Shown here: in pieces, positions 1 through 7,317 of the stretch
Layout: every line of letters starts with the position of its first letter
How positions within the stretch are numbered: the stretch's first letter is position 1
NCBI GenBank assembly: GCA_964640725.1
Contig: CAZXIJ010000053.1
Span: 1-16,417 of the forward strand
Source: CALHVX01 sp964640725
GTDB lineage: Bacteria; Pseudomonadota; Gammaproteobacteria; Pseudomonadales; Azotimanducaceae
DNA length: 16,417 bases
Direction of reading: 5' to 3'
Notes under the pieces: generated by a model
Databases searched by the model: none
The model's input: only the letters and a program-made list of their open reading frames with translations
Told to the model about the DNA's origin: nothing
Position numbers and translations under genes: made by a program

Positions 1-1160
1 TCGCTGTCGATGTCGATCACGACGTAGCCGACGTCCTCCCGGGTCTGCAGATACTGCGCGGCGATGTTCAGTCCGGCTTCTGAGAAGACCTGGTTAATGC
101 GGCTCATAACGCCGGGCTGGTTGCGGTGGATGTGCAGCAGCCGGTGCTTGCCTTCGTGCTCCGGCAGCGCCGCTTCCGGAAAGTTGACGCTGGTCACCGT
201 ACTGCCGTTGTCGGAGTAGCGCACCAGCTTGTCGGCGACCTCGACGCCGATGCTGGCCTGCGCCTCCAGAGTGCTGCCGCCTACGTGGGGGGTCAGGAGC
301 ACGTTGTCGAGACCGACCAGCGGTGACTCGAAACGCTCGTCGTTCGACTTCGGCTCGCTCGGGAACACGTCGATGGCCGCGCCCTTCAGGCGCCCGTCCT
401 TCAGCGCGGCAGCCAGCGCGTCGATGTCGACCACGTTGCCGCGTGAGGCGTTGATCAATACGCCGCCGTCCTTCAGCTGCGCGATCCGTTCGGCGCTCAT
501 GAGGTTGGCGGTCTGGGGCGTCTGCGGCACGTGCAGGGACACGACATCGGCTTCGGCGAGCAGCGCGGCCAGGTCATCGGCCTGCGAGGCGTTACCCAGC
601 TGCAGCTTTTTCACGACGTCAAAGAAGCGCACCTTCATGCCGATGGCCTCGGCGAGCACGCCCAGCTGCGCCCCGATGTTGCCGTAACCCACCACGCCCA
701 GGGTCTTGCCCCGGGCTTCGAAGGAACCTGCTGCGGACTTCTGCCACTCGCCGCGATGCATCTGCATGGAGCGTTCCGGCACCCGGCGCAGCAACAGCAC
801 CATCTGCGCCAGGACCAGCTCGGCGACGCTGCGCGTGTTGGAGTAGGGCGCGTTGAACACCGGGATGCCCCGGGACCGGGTGGCGTCGAGGTCTACCTGA
901 TTGGTGCCGATGCAGAAGCAGCCGACGCCCATCAAGCGCGGCGCCTGCGCCACGATCTCGGCGGTGAGCTGGGTGCGCGAGCGAATGCCCAGAATGTGGA
1001 CGCCCGCAAGGGCCTCGGCCAGATCGTCGCCCTGCAGGGCGTGCGGCAGCTGACGCACGTTGCGGTAGCCGTCGGCTTCGAGCTGCCGGACAGCGCTCTC
1101 GTGGATGCCTTCGAGCAGGAGCACGCCAATTTTGTCTTTGGCGAGAGAGATCTGATCCAT
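1..1160 (-). CDS. serA: D-3-phosphoglycerate dehydrogenase SerA (C-terminal end cut by window edge)
   Basis: Cytosolic enzyme that oxidises 3-phosphoglycerate to 3-phosphohydroxypyruvate with NAD, the first step of L-serine synthesis; family members can also reduce 2-oxoglutarate to D-2-hydroxyglutarate. The reading frame gives 386 residues before the window edge; E. coli SerA has 410, so about 24 are missing. The N-terminal part has GCFCIGTNQVDLDA and FNAPYSNTRSVAEL, followed by the nucleotide-binding GYGNIGAQLG. The catalytic triad is visible as Arg240 (ASRGNVVD), Glu269 (PSEP) and His292 (TPHVGGST). From about residue 340 an ACT domain begins (HIHRNQPGV, then GLNIAAQYLQT); its His and Asn residues match those that bind serine in E. 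coli SerA, so feedback inhibition by serine is likely (inference). The ATG at 1158-1160 aligns with the E. coli N terminus; only a weak GGA lies upstream. Divergent from the next gene, with a 70-base gap. Confidence 0.97.
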   Translation of the reverse strand, partial: MDQISLAKDKIGVLLLEGIHESAVRQLEADGYRNVRQLPHALQGDDLAEALAGVHILGIRSRTQLTAEIVAQAPRLMGVGCFCIGTNQVDLDATRSRGIPVFNAPYSNTRSVAELVLAQMVLLLRRVPERSMQMHRGEWQKSAAGSFEARGKTLGVVGYGNIGAQLGVLAEAIGMKVRFFDVVKKLQLGNASQADDLAALLAEADVVSLHVPQTPQTANLMSAERIAQLKDGGVLINASRGNVVDIDALAAALKDGRLKGAAIDVFPSEPKSNDERFESPLVGLDNVLLTPHVGGSTLEAQASIGVEVADKLVRYSDNGSTVTSVNFPEAALPEHEGKHRLLHIHRNQPGVMSRINQVFSEAGLNIAAQYLQTREDVGYVVIDIDS

Positions 1161-1196
1161 GGATATCCGGTTGGGCGACGCTCACAGCGGGCCGCC

Positions 1197-1203
1197 TATA
1201 CTA
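1197..1203. promoter_or_regulatory. Putative symmetric -10 element shared by serA and the D-2-hydroxyglutarate dehydrogenase gene
   Basis: The seven bases TATACTA lie in the 70-base gap between the two divergent genes. On the plus strand they read TATACT (5 of 6 matches to TATAAT), 28 bases before the ATG at 1231. On the minus strand they read TAGTAT (4 of 6), about 38 bases before the serA ATG. No good -35 hexamer sits at 16-18 bases on either side, so this is a suggestion from the -10 match and location only. Confidence 0.4.
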
Positions 1204-1230
1204 GCGCTCCCGTTGTGTGCGAAGACGAAT

Positions 1231-2604
1231 ATGACCGCAGCCCTCGATGAGCTGTTCTCAAGCAGCCAGCTCCGCCGCGATGACGAGGCGCTTTCGACCT
1301 ACGGCCAGGACTGGACGCGCCTGGCCACGCCGGCGCCGAGTGCCGTCGTGTTTCCCACGAGCGTTGAGCAGGTGCAGGCCCTGGTCCGCCTGGCCCGCGC
1401 CGAGCGCTTTGCGCTGGTGCCCTCCGGCGGCCGCACGGGCCTGTCCGGCGGCGCGGTTGCGGCCAAGGGCGAGGTGGTGGTCAGCTTCGAGAAGATGAAC
1501 CGGATCCTCGACTTTGATCCCTCTGACCGCATCGCGACCTGCCAGGCCGGTGTCATTACGGCTGCGCTGCAGGACTACGCTGCCGAACGAAACCTGGCCT
1601 ATCCCGTGGACTTCGCGTCGGCCGGTTCCAGCTGTATCGGCGGCAACGTCGCCACCAATGCCGGCGGTATCAAAGTGATCCGCTACGGGCTGACCCGGGA
1701 CTGGGTCGCCGGGCTGCGCGTGGTCACCGGCGCCGGCGAGCTGCTGTCTCTCAATCAGGGGCTGGTCAAGAACGCCACCGGCTACGATTTGCGGCACCTG
1801 TTCATCGGCAGCGAGGGCACCCTGGGGCTGATCGTCGAAGCCGACATGCAGCTGGCCCCGGCGCCGGCGCCGCAGCAGGTGATGGTTCTGGGCGTGCCGC
1901 GGGTGACCGACCTGCTGGCGGTGCTGCGCAGCTTTTCCGGAAGGCTGACCCTGTCGGCCTTCGAGTTCTTCTCGCAGCTGTGCCTCGACAAGGTGCGCGG
2001 TCATCGGGACCTGGCCGCGCCCCTGGGAGCGCCCGCTCCCTTTTACGCCCTGCTGGAATATGACGAGGCCGAGGCCGACACGGCGCTGGCCGCGTTTAGC
2101 GATGCGCTTGAGGCCGGATTGGTGACCGACGGCGTGATCAGCCAGTCCGAAGCGCAGGCACGATCCCTGTGGGCGCTGCGGGAGGGCATCTCCGAAGCCA
2201 TTGCGCCGGAGCTGCCCTACAAGAACGACCTCTCGGTGCGCATCAGCCAGGTGCCCGAGTTTCTGGCTGACATCGACACGCTGGTCGCCGACGGCTATCC
2301 GGATTTCGAAGTGTGCTGGTACGGCCACATCGGTGACGGCAACCTGCACCTGAACATCCTCAAGCCTGCGCACCTGAGCAAAGACGAGTTCTTTGCGCGC
2401 TGCCACGAAATGAGCCCGCGCATCTTTGAAGCCGTGGCGCGCCGGGACGGCAGCATTTCCGCCGAGCACGGGGTGGGGCTGCTCAAGCAGCCGTTCCTGG
2501 CGTACAGCCGCAGCCCTGCAGAGCTGGCCTACATGGCCAGCCTGAAGCAGGTCTTCGATCCCGATCAGATCCTGAATCCCGACAAGCTGCTGCCCGCGGG
2601 CTGA
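1231..2604 (+). CDS. FAD-linked D-2-hydroxyglutarate dehydrogenase (GlcD/FAD-binding type 4 family)
   Basis: Predicted flavoenzyme of 457 residues that oxidises a D-2-hydroxy acid, most likely D-2-hydroxyglutarate, to the 2-oxo acid and passes electrons to a carrier. The N-terminal FAD-binding half shows PSGGRTGLSGG (about 64-74), GSSCIGGNVATNAGG (132-146) and GSEGTLGLI (193-201). The C-terminal half has LREG (316-319), then GHIGDGNLHLN (365-375) and EHGVG (412-416). His366, His373 and Glu412 match the metal and substrate site of human D2HGDH. The ATG at 1231 is chosen over an in-frame upstream start at 1159 because the domain begins right after it, a -10-like sequence lies between the two, and the longer start would overlap serA. 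The serA neighbour supports D-2-hydroxyglutarate as substrate, since SerA can produce it and a Pseudomonas D2HGDH works with SerA in this way. D-lactate or glycolate oxidation is the main alternative. Confidence 0.82.
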   Translation: MTAALDELFSSSQLRRDDEALSTYGQDWTRLATPAPSAVVFPTSVEQVQALVRLARAERFALVPSGGRTGLSGGAVAAKGEVVVSFEKMNRILDFDPSDRIATCQAGVITAALQDYAAERNLAYPVDFASAGSSCIGGNVATNAGGIKVIRYGLTRDWVAGLRVVTGAGELLSLNQGLVKNATGYDLRHLFIGSEGTLGLIVEADMQLAPAPAPQQVMVLGVPRVTDLLAVLRSFSGRLTLSAFEFFSQLCLDKVRGHRDLAAPLGAPAPFYALLEYDEAEADTALAAFSDALEAGLVTDGVISQSEAQARSLWALREGISEAIAPELPYKNDLSVRISQVPEFLADIDTLVADGYPDFEVCWYGHIGDGNLHLNILKPAHLSKDEFFARCHEMSPRIFEAVARRDGSISAEHGVGLLKQPFLAYSRSPAELAYMASLKQVFDPDQILNPDKLLPAG

Positions 2605-2662
2605 CCCGGCCGTCGCGCGGTCGCCGCCGCCCGCTGGTGTCCGGCCCTGGTGCTTGCGCGCG

Positions 2663-3334
2663 CTAGGGTGCGCTGTAGCGCTCGGGCGCGAACAGTGCCC
2701 GGATCGCGGCCACTGCCTCCGGTCCCGCGCGTTCCGGCGATCCGCTGTCGAAGGGCGGCGCCGGGTCGTACTCCAGCCCCAGCTGAATGAGCCGGGCCTG
2801 GGCTTCGCCGGCGATCTCGGCGGCCAGTGTCAGCCCGAAGTCGATCCCGGCAGTGACGCCGCCGCCGCTCATGCGGTTGCGGTCGCGCACCACCCGCTCC
2901 GCCACCGGAATTGCCCCGAACTGTGCCAGCTGATCCCGGAAGGCCCAGTGGCAGGCGGATCGGTAGCCGTCCAGGAGCCCGGCCGCGCCAAGCAGGAGCG
3001 AGCCGGTGCACACGCTGGTGATGTAGCTGGCTTGGGCGCCCTGCCGGCGCAGAAACCCCAGCACCTCGGCGTCGGCCATCAGGTCGAACTGTCCCCGCCC
3101 GCCGGGCACGCAGATCACGTCCAAATCCGGGCAGTCGGTCAGGCGAGTGGTGGGCAGGATGTCGAAGCCAACTTCCGCCCGGACCGGATTCAGATCTTTC
3201 CACAGCAGGTGAATGCGGGCGTTGGGCAGTGCGCCCAGCACCTCTGCCGGACCCGTTGCGTCCAGCTGCGTGATGTCGGGGTAGATCAGAAAGCCGATTT
3301 CAAGAGAATCCTTAGTGGCCAGTTCCGGGTGCAT
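2663..3334 (-). CDS. DJ-1/PfpI family protein, isonitrile hydratase-like (InhA type)
   Basis: A 223-residue single-domain protein of the DJ-1/PfpI superfamily, close in length to Pseudomonas putida isonitrile hydratase (about 228). It begins GFLIYPDITQLDATGPAEVL (14-33), typical of this subgroup. The nucleophile elbow is ITSVCTGSLLLGAAGLLDG, making Cys109 the likely catalytic residue, with Thr110 after it and ACHW (127-130) downstream. LEYDPAPPFDSGSPE near the C terminus is also typical of InhA-like proteins. By family it could hydrate an isonitrile to an N-substituted formamide, but many relatives have unknown substrates, so the reaction is inferred. The ATG at 3332-3334 is chosen because the domain starts shortly after it and a GAGA lies upstream; an ATG at 3392-3394 would add 20 poorly conserved residues. 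It is divergent from a GlxA-type regulator that probably controls it, and convergent with the dehydrogenase gene across a 58-base gap with no clear terminator. Confidence 0.85.
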   Translation of the reverse strand: MHPELATKDSLEIGFLIYPDITQLDATGPAEVLGALPNARIHLLWKDLNPVRAEVGFDILPTTRLTDCPDLDVICVPGGRGQFDLMADAEVLGFLRRQGAQASYITSVCTGSLLLGAAGLLDGYRSACHWAFRDQLAQFGAIPVAERVVRDRNRMSGGGVTAGIDFGLTLAAEIAGEAQARLIQLGLEYDPAPPFDSGSPERAGPEAVAAIRALFAPERYSAP

Positions 3335-3443
3335 CGCGTCAGTCTCTGTGTCGTTGGGGGAGATGGTCAGGCTAGGAGAGTCAGGGGTTGGCATAAATGA
3401 CAATAAGCGACTAAATTCTGCCAAATATCGCGAGTGTCCCATC
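3335..3443. promoter_or_regulatory. Divergent promoter/operator region between the InhA-like gene and the GlxA-type regulator
   Basis: This 109-base gap contains an AT-rich patch: 26 of the 38 bases at 3391-3428 are A or T, in otherwise very GC-rich DNA. On the minus strand TTGGCA (plus positions 3419-3424) resembles a -35 box, but no convincing -10 follows at normal spacing. A TCGCGA palindrome lies at 3428-3433, just before the regulator start. This is where an autoregulating AraC-type protein would be expected to bind; no specific operator could be defined. Confidence 0.45.
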
Positions 3444-4427
3444 ATGCTTCGGCGCATTCTTTTCCTCATCTACCCTGGCTTCGAGCTCATGGACTACGCC
3501 GGGCCGGTCAGCGTCTTTGCCACCGCCAACCGCATACGCGCGGAGGCCGGCAAGGACCCTGTTTGCGAGATCCTGACCCTGTCCGCGCAGGGCGGGCTGA
3601 TCGGCAGCGGCGCGAGCGTGCCCGTGACTGCCTTGCCGGCGGCGGGCTACCGGCCCCGAGCCTCAGACACGTTGCTGATCGTCGGTGCCGGCGAGTCGCC
3701 CCTGACCGCAGCCATCTCTGATCCGGTGCTGCTGGCCTTGCTGCGCGATCATGGCCCCCAGGTCGAGCGCTGGGGCTCTATCTGCTCCGGCACCTTCCTG
3801 CTGGCCGCCACCGGGGCTATCGAAGGTCGACGCGTGGCCACCCACTGGATGGGGTGCGAGCGCCTGGCGCGTCAGTACCCGGGCATCGTTGTCGACGCGC
3901 AGGCCCTCTACGTGGTGGACGGCACCCTCTGGACCTCTGCCGGGGTCACCACGGGCATCGACATGGCGCTCGAGATGCTGCGCCGGGACCAGGGCACAGA
4001 GCTGATGCTCGCCATTGCCCGCCGGTTGGTGCTGTACGCGCATCGTCCCGGGCACCAGTCCCAGTTCAGCGACCTGCTGAGCCAACAGGGCAAGGTGGCC
4101 GATGGCTTTGGGGACCTGCTGGCCTGGCTCGAGGCCAACCTGCACCACCCGATCCGGGTGGAAGACATGGCGGCGCAGATGCAGCAGACCGGGCGAACCT
4201 TTCACCGCCGGTTCAGCGAGGCGTTCGGGCAACCGCCGGCGCGCTATCTGGAAGACCTGCGGCTGCAGCGCGCTCGAGGTTTGCTGGGCGACGGGGCGCG
4301 GGTGAAACAGGCCTGCGCGGCGGTGGGGTTTCGGTCCGAGGCGGCGTTCCGCACGGCCTTCGAGGCGCGCTTTGGCGTCACGCCATCGATGGCGCGGCAG
4401 GTGCACGGGCCGGCCCCCGGGGGCTAG
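3444..4427 (+). CDS. GlxA family AraC-type transcriptional regulator (DJ-1/PfpI sensor domain plus AraC DNA-binding domain)
   Basis: A 327-residue regulator with the two-domain plan of the GlxA family. Residues about 1-190 form a DJ-1/PfpI-like domain (RRILFLIYPGFELMDYAGPV at 3-22; elbow ICSGTFLLAATGAIEG with Cys114; THW at 133-135). Residues about 222-322 form an AraC helix-turn-helix module, with RTFHRRFSEAFGQPPARYLE as the first recognition segment and AAFRTAFEARFGVTPS near the end. The N-terminal domain usually senses a small molecule rather than acting as an enzyme, although the cysteine is kept here. The ATG at 3444 is chosen because the domain begins immediately; a longer in-frame start at 3315 would run into the divergent gene. 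Its likely target is the neighbouring InhA-like gene and possibly itself (inference from the divergent layout). Its stop lies 10 bases from the rpiA stop on the other strand. The ligand cannot be read from sequence. Confidence 0.9.
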   Translation: MLRRILFLIYPGFELMDYAGPVSVFATANRIRAEAGKDPVCEILTLSAQGGLIGSGASVPVTALPAAGYRPRASDTLLIVGAGESPLTAAISDPVLLALLRDHGPQVERWGSICSGTFLLAATGAIEGRRVATHWMGCERLARQYPGIVVDAQALYVVDGTLWTSAGVTTGIDMALEMLRRDQGTELMLAIARRLVLYAHRPGHQSQFSDLLSQQGKVADGFGDLLAWLEANLHHPIRVEDMAAQMQQTGRTFHRRFSEAFGQPPARYLEDLRLQRARGLLGDGARVKQACAAVGFRSEAAFRTAFEARFGVTPSMARQVHGPAPGG

Positions 4428-4437
4428 CGACCGTCGC

Positions 4438-5115
4438 CTAGCCGAGCTGGCGCACGCCGCCTTCGCCGGCGACGAACACGGTCGAGGGCCGCTGGGCCGT
4501 AAACAGCCCGTTGCAGACCGCGCCGACCAGGTTATTGAGCTCAGCCTCCAGCGCCGGCGGGTCGATAATGTCCAGGCCATGCAGATCGAGAATGATATTG
4601 CCGTTGTCCGTGGTGAAGTCCGCCCGCAGCAGCGGCTGGCCGCCCAGCCCGGCGAGTTTGCGGGCAACCAGCCCCCGGGCCATGGGGATCACTTCCACCG
4701 GCAGGGGGAAACGGCCAAGCACGTCAACCACCTTGGTGTGGTCGACGATGCAGACAAAATCGTCAGCCGCCGCTGCTACGATCTTTTCCCGGGTCAGCGC
4801 GCCGCCGCCGCCTTTGATCAGGCAGCGCTGCGCGTTGACCTCGTCGGCGCCGTCCACGTACACCGTGACCTCGTCAACGGCGTTCAGGTCCAGCACGGTC
4901 AGGCCATGGCTGCGCAGTCGGGCCGCGCTGGCTTCGCTGCTGGCCACGCAGGCGTCGAACAACGGCGCGATGGCCGCCAGGCCGTCAATGAAATGGTTGG
5001 TGGTCGAGCCCGTGCCCACGCCGATGATGCTCTTGCTGTTGAGCAATGGCTTGATGTGCTCGATGGCGGCCTGGGCCGCCTCCTGCTTGCGCAGATCCAG
5101 ATTATCGGGCGTCAT
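4438..5115 (-). CDS. rpiA: Ribose-5-phosphate isomerase A
   Basis: Interconverts ribose 5-phosphate and ribulose 5-phosphate in the non-oxidative pentose phosphate pathway, in the cytosol. The 225-residue product is close to E. coli RpiA (219). It shows the phosphate-binding loop GVGTGSTTNHFIDGL (32-46), the catalytic DGADEV (88-93) with Asp88 and Asp91, and KGGGGALTREKI (101-112) with Lys101 and the general base Glu110. C-terminal residues FVAGEGGVRQLG are a normal ending. The ATG at 5113-5115 has a good Shine-Dalgarno GGAGA (plus positions 5122-5126) six bases upstream; a longer start at 5172 adds a basic extension not seen in the family. It is divergent from ilvA with a 77-base gap, an arrangement also found in Pseudomonas, and convergent with the GlxA-type regulator. 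Confidence 0.97.
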   Translation of the reverse strand: MTPDNLDLRKQEAAQAAIEHIKPLLNSKSIIGVGTGSTTNHFIDGLAAIAPLFDACVASSEASAARLRSHGLTVLDLNAVDEVTVYVDGADEVNAQRCLIKGGGGALTREKIVAAAADDFVCIVDHTKVVDVLGRFPLPVEVIPMARGLVARKLAGLGGQPLLRADFTTDNGNIILDLHGLDIIDPPALEAELNNLVGAVCNGLFTAQRPSTVFVAGEGGVRQLG

Positions 5116-5192
5116 GCGGGGTCTCCGTCGTTCCGGCATACTCCGTCGCCGTTCCCACTGCAGGCGCGACATGAGCGCGCGTCACCATAGGC

Positions 5193-6719
5193 ATGCTTGA
5201 GCAAACCGTCAAAAGGATCCTGGCGTCGAAGGTGTACGACGTCGCCGTCGAGTCGCCGCTCACGCAAGCGCACGGGCTGTCTGCCCGGCTCGGCCGGCGC
5301 GTGCAGTTCAAGCGCGAGGACCTGCAGCCGGTGTTTTCCTTCAAGCTGCGCGGCGCCTACAACCGCATCGTGCGGCTGAACGACGAGCAGCGGTCGCGGG
5401 GGGTGGTCGCGGCGTCCGCCGGCAATCACGCCCAGGGGGTGGCGCTCGCGGCGCAGCGGCTGGGGATCCGGGCAACGATCGTCATGGGCCGCAACACACC
5501 CAGCATCAAGGTCGATGCGGTGCGCAACCTGGGCGCCAAGGTGGTGCTGCAGGGCGACGGCTTCGACCAGGCGGCAGCGCACGCCCGGGAGCTGGAGGCG
5601 CGCGACGGCATGACCTTCGTGCATCCCTTCGACGATCTCGACATCATCGCCGGACAGGGCACGGTCGGCATGGAGATCCTGAATCAGTGCCCGGGCACAC
5701 CGGCCGCAATCTTCGTGCCCGTGGGCGGTGGCGGGCTGATCGCCGGTATCGCGGCTTACGTGAAGTACCTGAATCCGGATATCCAGGTCATTGGCGTTGA
5801 GGCCGAGGGCTCTGCCAGCATGAAGGCCGCGCTGAAAGCGGGCCGGCGCGTGAAGCTGCCCTTCGAGTCCCTGGACCTGTTTGCCGACGGCGTGTCGGTC
5901 GCGCAGGTCGGTAAGGAAACCTTTCGCATCGCCAAGCGCTACGTCGACGACGTGATTACCGTCAGCACCGACGAGATCTGCGCCGCGGTCAAAGATGTGT
6001 TCGACGACGCCCGCGCCATCGCTGAGCCTTCCGGCGCTTTAGCGGTGGCAGGGCTCAAGAAGTGGGTGGCGGCGCAGCCCGACCCGGCGAGCGAGGCCGG
6101 CGATCTGGTCGCCATCATCAGCGGTGCCAACGTGAACTTTGACCGCCTGCGACATATCGCTGAACGGGCCGAGGTCGGCGAGCAGCGCGAGGTGCTGATC
6201 GGCGTGGCGATCCCGGAACGGCGCGGCAGCTTTCTGAAATTTGCCCGGGCGCTCGGCAAACGGGGCGTGACGGAGTTTAACTACCGTTACGACAGCGACG
6301 CCGCGGCGCACATCTACGTGGGCCTGCAGGTGTCGGCGGAAGAAACGCCGGAAGCGTTGCTGGCGCGGCTGGGCGAGCGCGGCTACGACGTGGTCGACAT
6401 GAGCGGCAACGAAGCGGCCAAGCTGCACGTGCGGCACATGGTTGGCGGCCGGCCCCAGGCGGAGCAGCCCGAACTGCTGTATCGCTTTGAGTTTCCCGAG
6501 CGACCGGGGGCCCTGCTGAAGTTTTTGAGCGGTGTGGGCAGCCGCTTCAACATCACGCTGTTTCACTATCGCAATCACGGCTCGGCCTGGGGCCGGGTGC
6601 TGGTCGGGTTCAGCGCCGATGCCTCGCAGGCCCGGGAGCTGAACGCCTACCTCGACAAGATCGGCTATCGCTACTGGCCGGAAACGGAGAACCCCGCGTA
6701 CGAACGCTTTCTGCGTTAG
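5193..6719 (+). CDS. ilvA: Threonine ammonia-lyase, biosynthetic (threonine deaminase)
   Basis: PLP enzyme that converts L-threonine to 2-oxobutanoate and ammonia, the committed step of isoleucine synthesis. At 508 residues it is the long biosynthetic form. The catalytic domain (about 1-320) carries the PLP lysine Lys51 in SFKLRGAY, the serine loop SAGNHAQG (75-82) and the glycine-rich phosphate loop VGGGGLIAGI (177-186). Two ACT-like regulatory repeats follow, about 333-405 (LIGVAIPERRGSFLKFARAL) and 427-500 (ELLYRFEFPERPGALLKFL), which in the family bind isoleucine and valine, so feedback control is expected. The start MLEQTVKRILASKVYDVAVE matches the non-enterobacterial IlvA N terminus. 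The Shine-Dalgarno is weak. Divergent from rpiA; a possible -10 (CATACT, 5137-5142) lies in the gap. Its stop faces def across 32 bases. Confidence 0.97.
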   Translation: MLEQTVKRILASKVYDVAVESPLTQAHGLSARLGRRVQFKREDLQPVFSFKLRGAYNRIVRLNDEQRSRGVVAASAGNHAQGVALAAQRLGIRATIVMGRNTPSIKVDAVRNLGAKVVLQGDGFDQAAAHARELEARDGMTFVHPFDDLDIIAGQGTVGMEILNQCPGTPAAIFVPVGGGGLIAGIAAYVKYLNPDIQVIGVEAEGSASMKAALKAGRRVKLPFESLDLFADGVSVAQVGKETFRIAKRYVDDVITVSTDEICAAVKDVFDDARAIAEPSGALAVAGLKKWVAAQPDPASEAGDLVAIISGANVNFDRLRHIAERAEVGEQREVLIGVAIPERRGSFLKFARALGKRGVTEFNYRYDSDAAAHIYVGLQVSAEETPEALLARLGERGYDVVDMSGNEAAKLHVRHMVGGRPQAEQPELLYRFEFPERPGALLKFLSGVGSRFNITLFHYRNHGSAWGRVLVGFSADASQARELNAYLDKIGYRYWPETENPAYERFLR

Positions 6720-6751
6720 CCGTGGCGCCGCGGGCAGCCGCCTGCAGGGCT

Positions 6752-7315
6752 TCAGTCCGCCGGCGGTTCCGCGGCTTCCCCCAGCACGTAGCGGGCGAAC
6801 TCGGCCTCGAACATCAGCAGCTTCGCGCTGGCCAGGCGATCGACGTAGAGCCGGCCGTCCAGGTGATCGAACTCGTGCTGGATGACCGTGGCGGGGAACC
6901 CCTCAAAGGTGTGGTCCAACCTTGCGCCGTGCTCGTCCTGCGCGGTCACGCGCAGGTGCTGCGGCCGCTCGACGAAACCGCGCAGCCCGGGCACAGACAG
7001 ACAGCCCTCCCAGTAGCCGGCCGTGGCCGGGTTCAGTATCTCGACCTGCGGGTTGATGAAGAACGTTGACGGGATGCGCGGCAGCGGCCCGTAGCGGCTG
7101 TCGCCGCCGGGCAGGTCGATGAGCGCGACGCGCAGCGACACGTCGATCTGCGGCGCCGCCAGACCGATGCCGCCGGAGTCGGCGAGCGTGTCGCGCAGGT
7201 CAGCGAGCAGCGCCTGAAAGTCCGCCGTGCCGATCATCGTGTCGGCCACTGGGGCTGCGCGCTCGCGGAGCGTCGGGTGTCCCATGCGCAGAATGTCCCG
7301 GATCGCCATGATCAT
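6752..7315 (-). CDS. def: Peptide deformylase
   Basis: Metalloenzyme that removes the N-formyl group from new proteins. All three deformylase motifs are present in the 187-residue product: GIGLAAPQ (49-56), EGCLSVPG (103-110) with metal ligand Cys105, and QHEFDHLDG (146-154) with ligands His147 and His151 and catalytic Glu148. Motif II continues as LRGFVERP, closer to the type 1A branch known from plant mitochondria than to E. coli Def (EGCLSIPE). In many bacteria the main def lies next to fmt; here it is next to fau, so it could be a second copy (inference). Two starts are possible: ATG at 7313-7315, or the second ATG at 7307-7309, which gives the familiar beginning MAIRDILRMG. An AGAGG Shine-Dalgarno lies 4 or 10 bases upstream respectively and is enclosed in a hairpin. 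Probably read together with fau, whose stop is 39 bases upstream. Confidence 0.95.
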   Translation of the reverse strand: MIMAIRDILRMGHPTLRERAAPVADTMIGTADFQALLADLRDTLADSGGIGLAAPQIDVSLRVALIDLPGGDSRYGPLPRIPSTFFINPQVEILNPATAGYWEGCLSVPGLRGFVERPQHLRVTAQDEHGARLDHTFEGFPATVIQHEFDHLDGRLYVDRLASAKLLMFEAEFARYVLGEAAEPPAD

Positions 7316-7317
7316 GC

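Noticed and set aside
1159..1230. Upstream start at 1159 for the D-2-hydroxyglutarate dehydrogenase
   Set aside because: It would overlap the serA start and place a probable -10 box inside the coding region; the domain begins after the ATG at 1231.
1258..2469. Open frame of 403 codons on the minus strand
   Set aside because: Antisense to the FAD-linked dehydrogenase, whose FAD and metal motifs are intact.
2605..2662. Shared terminator between the convergent dehydrogenase and InhA-like genes
   Set aside because: The gap is GC-rich but I find no stem with a T-run on either strand.
6720..6751. Terminator between convergent ilvA and def
   Set aside because: Only a 4-base stem (GCAG/CTGC) without a T-run is visible.
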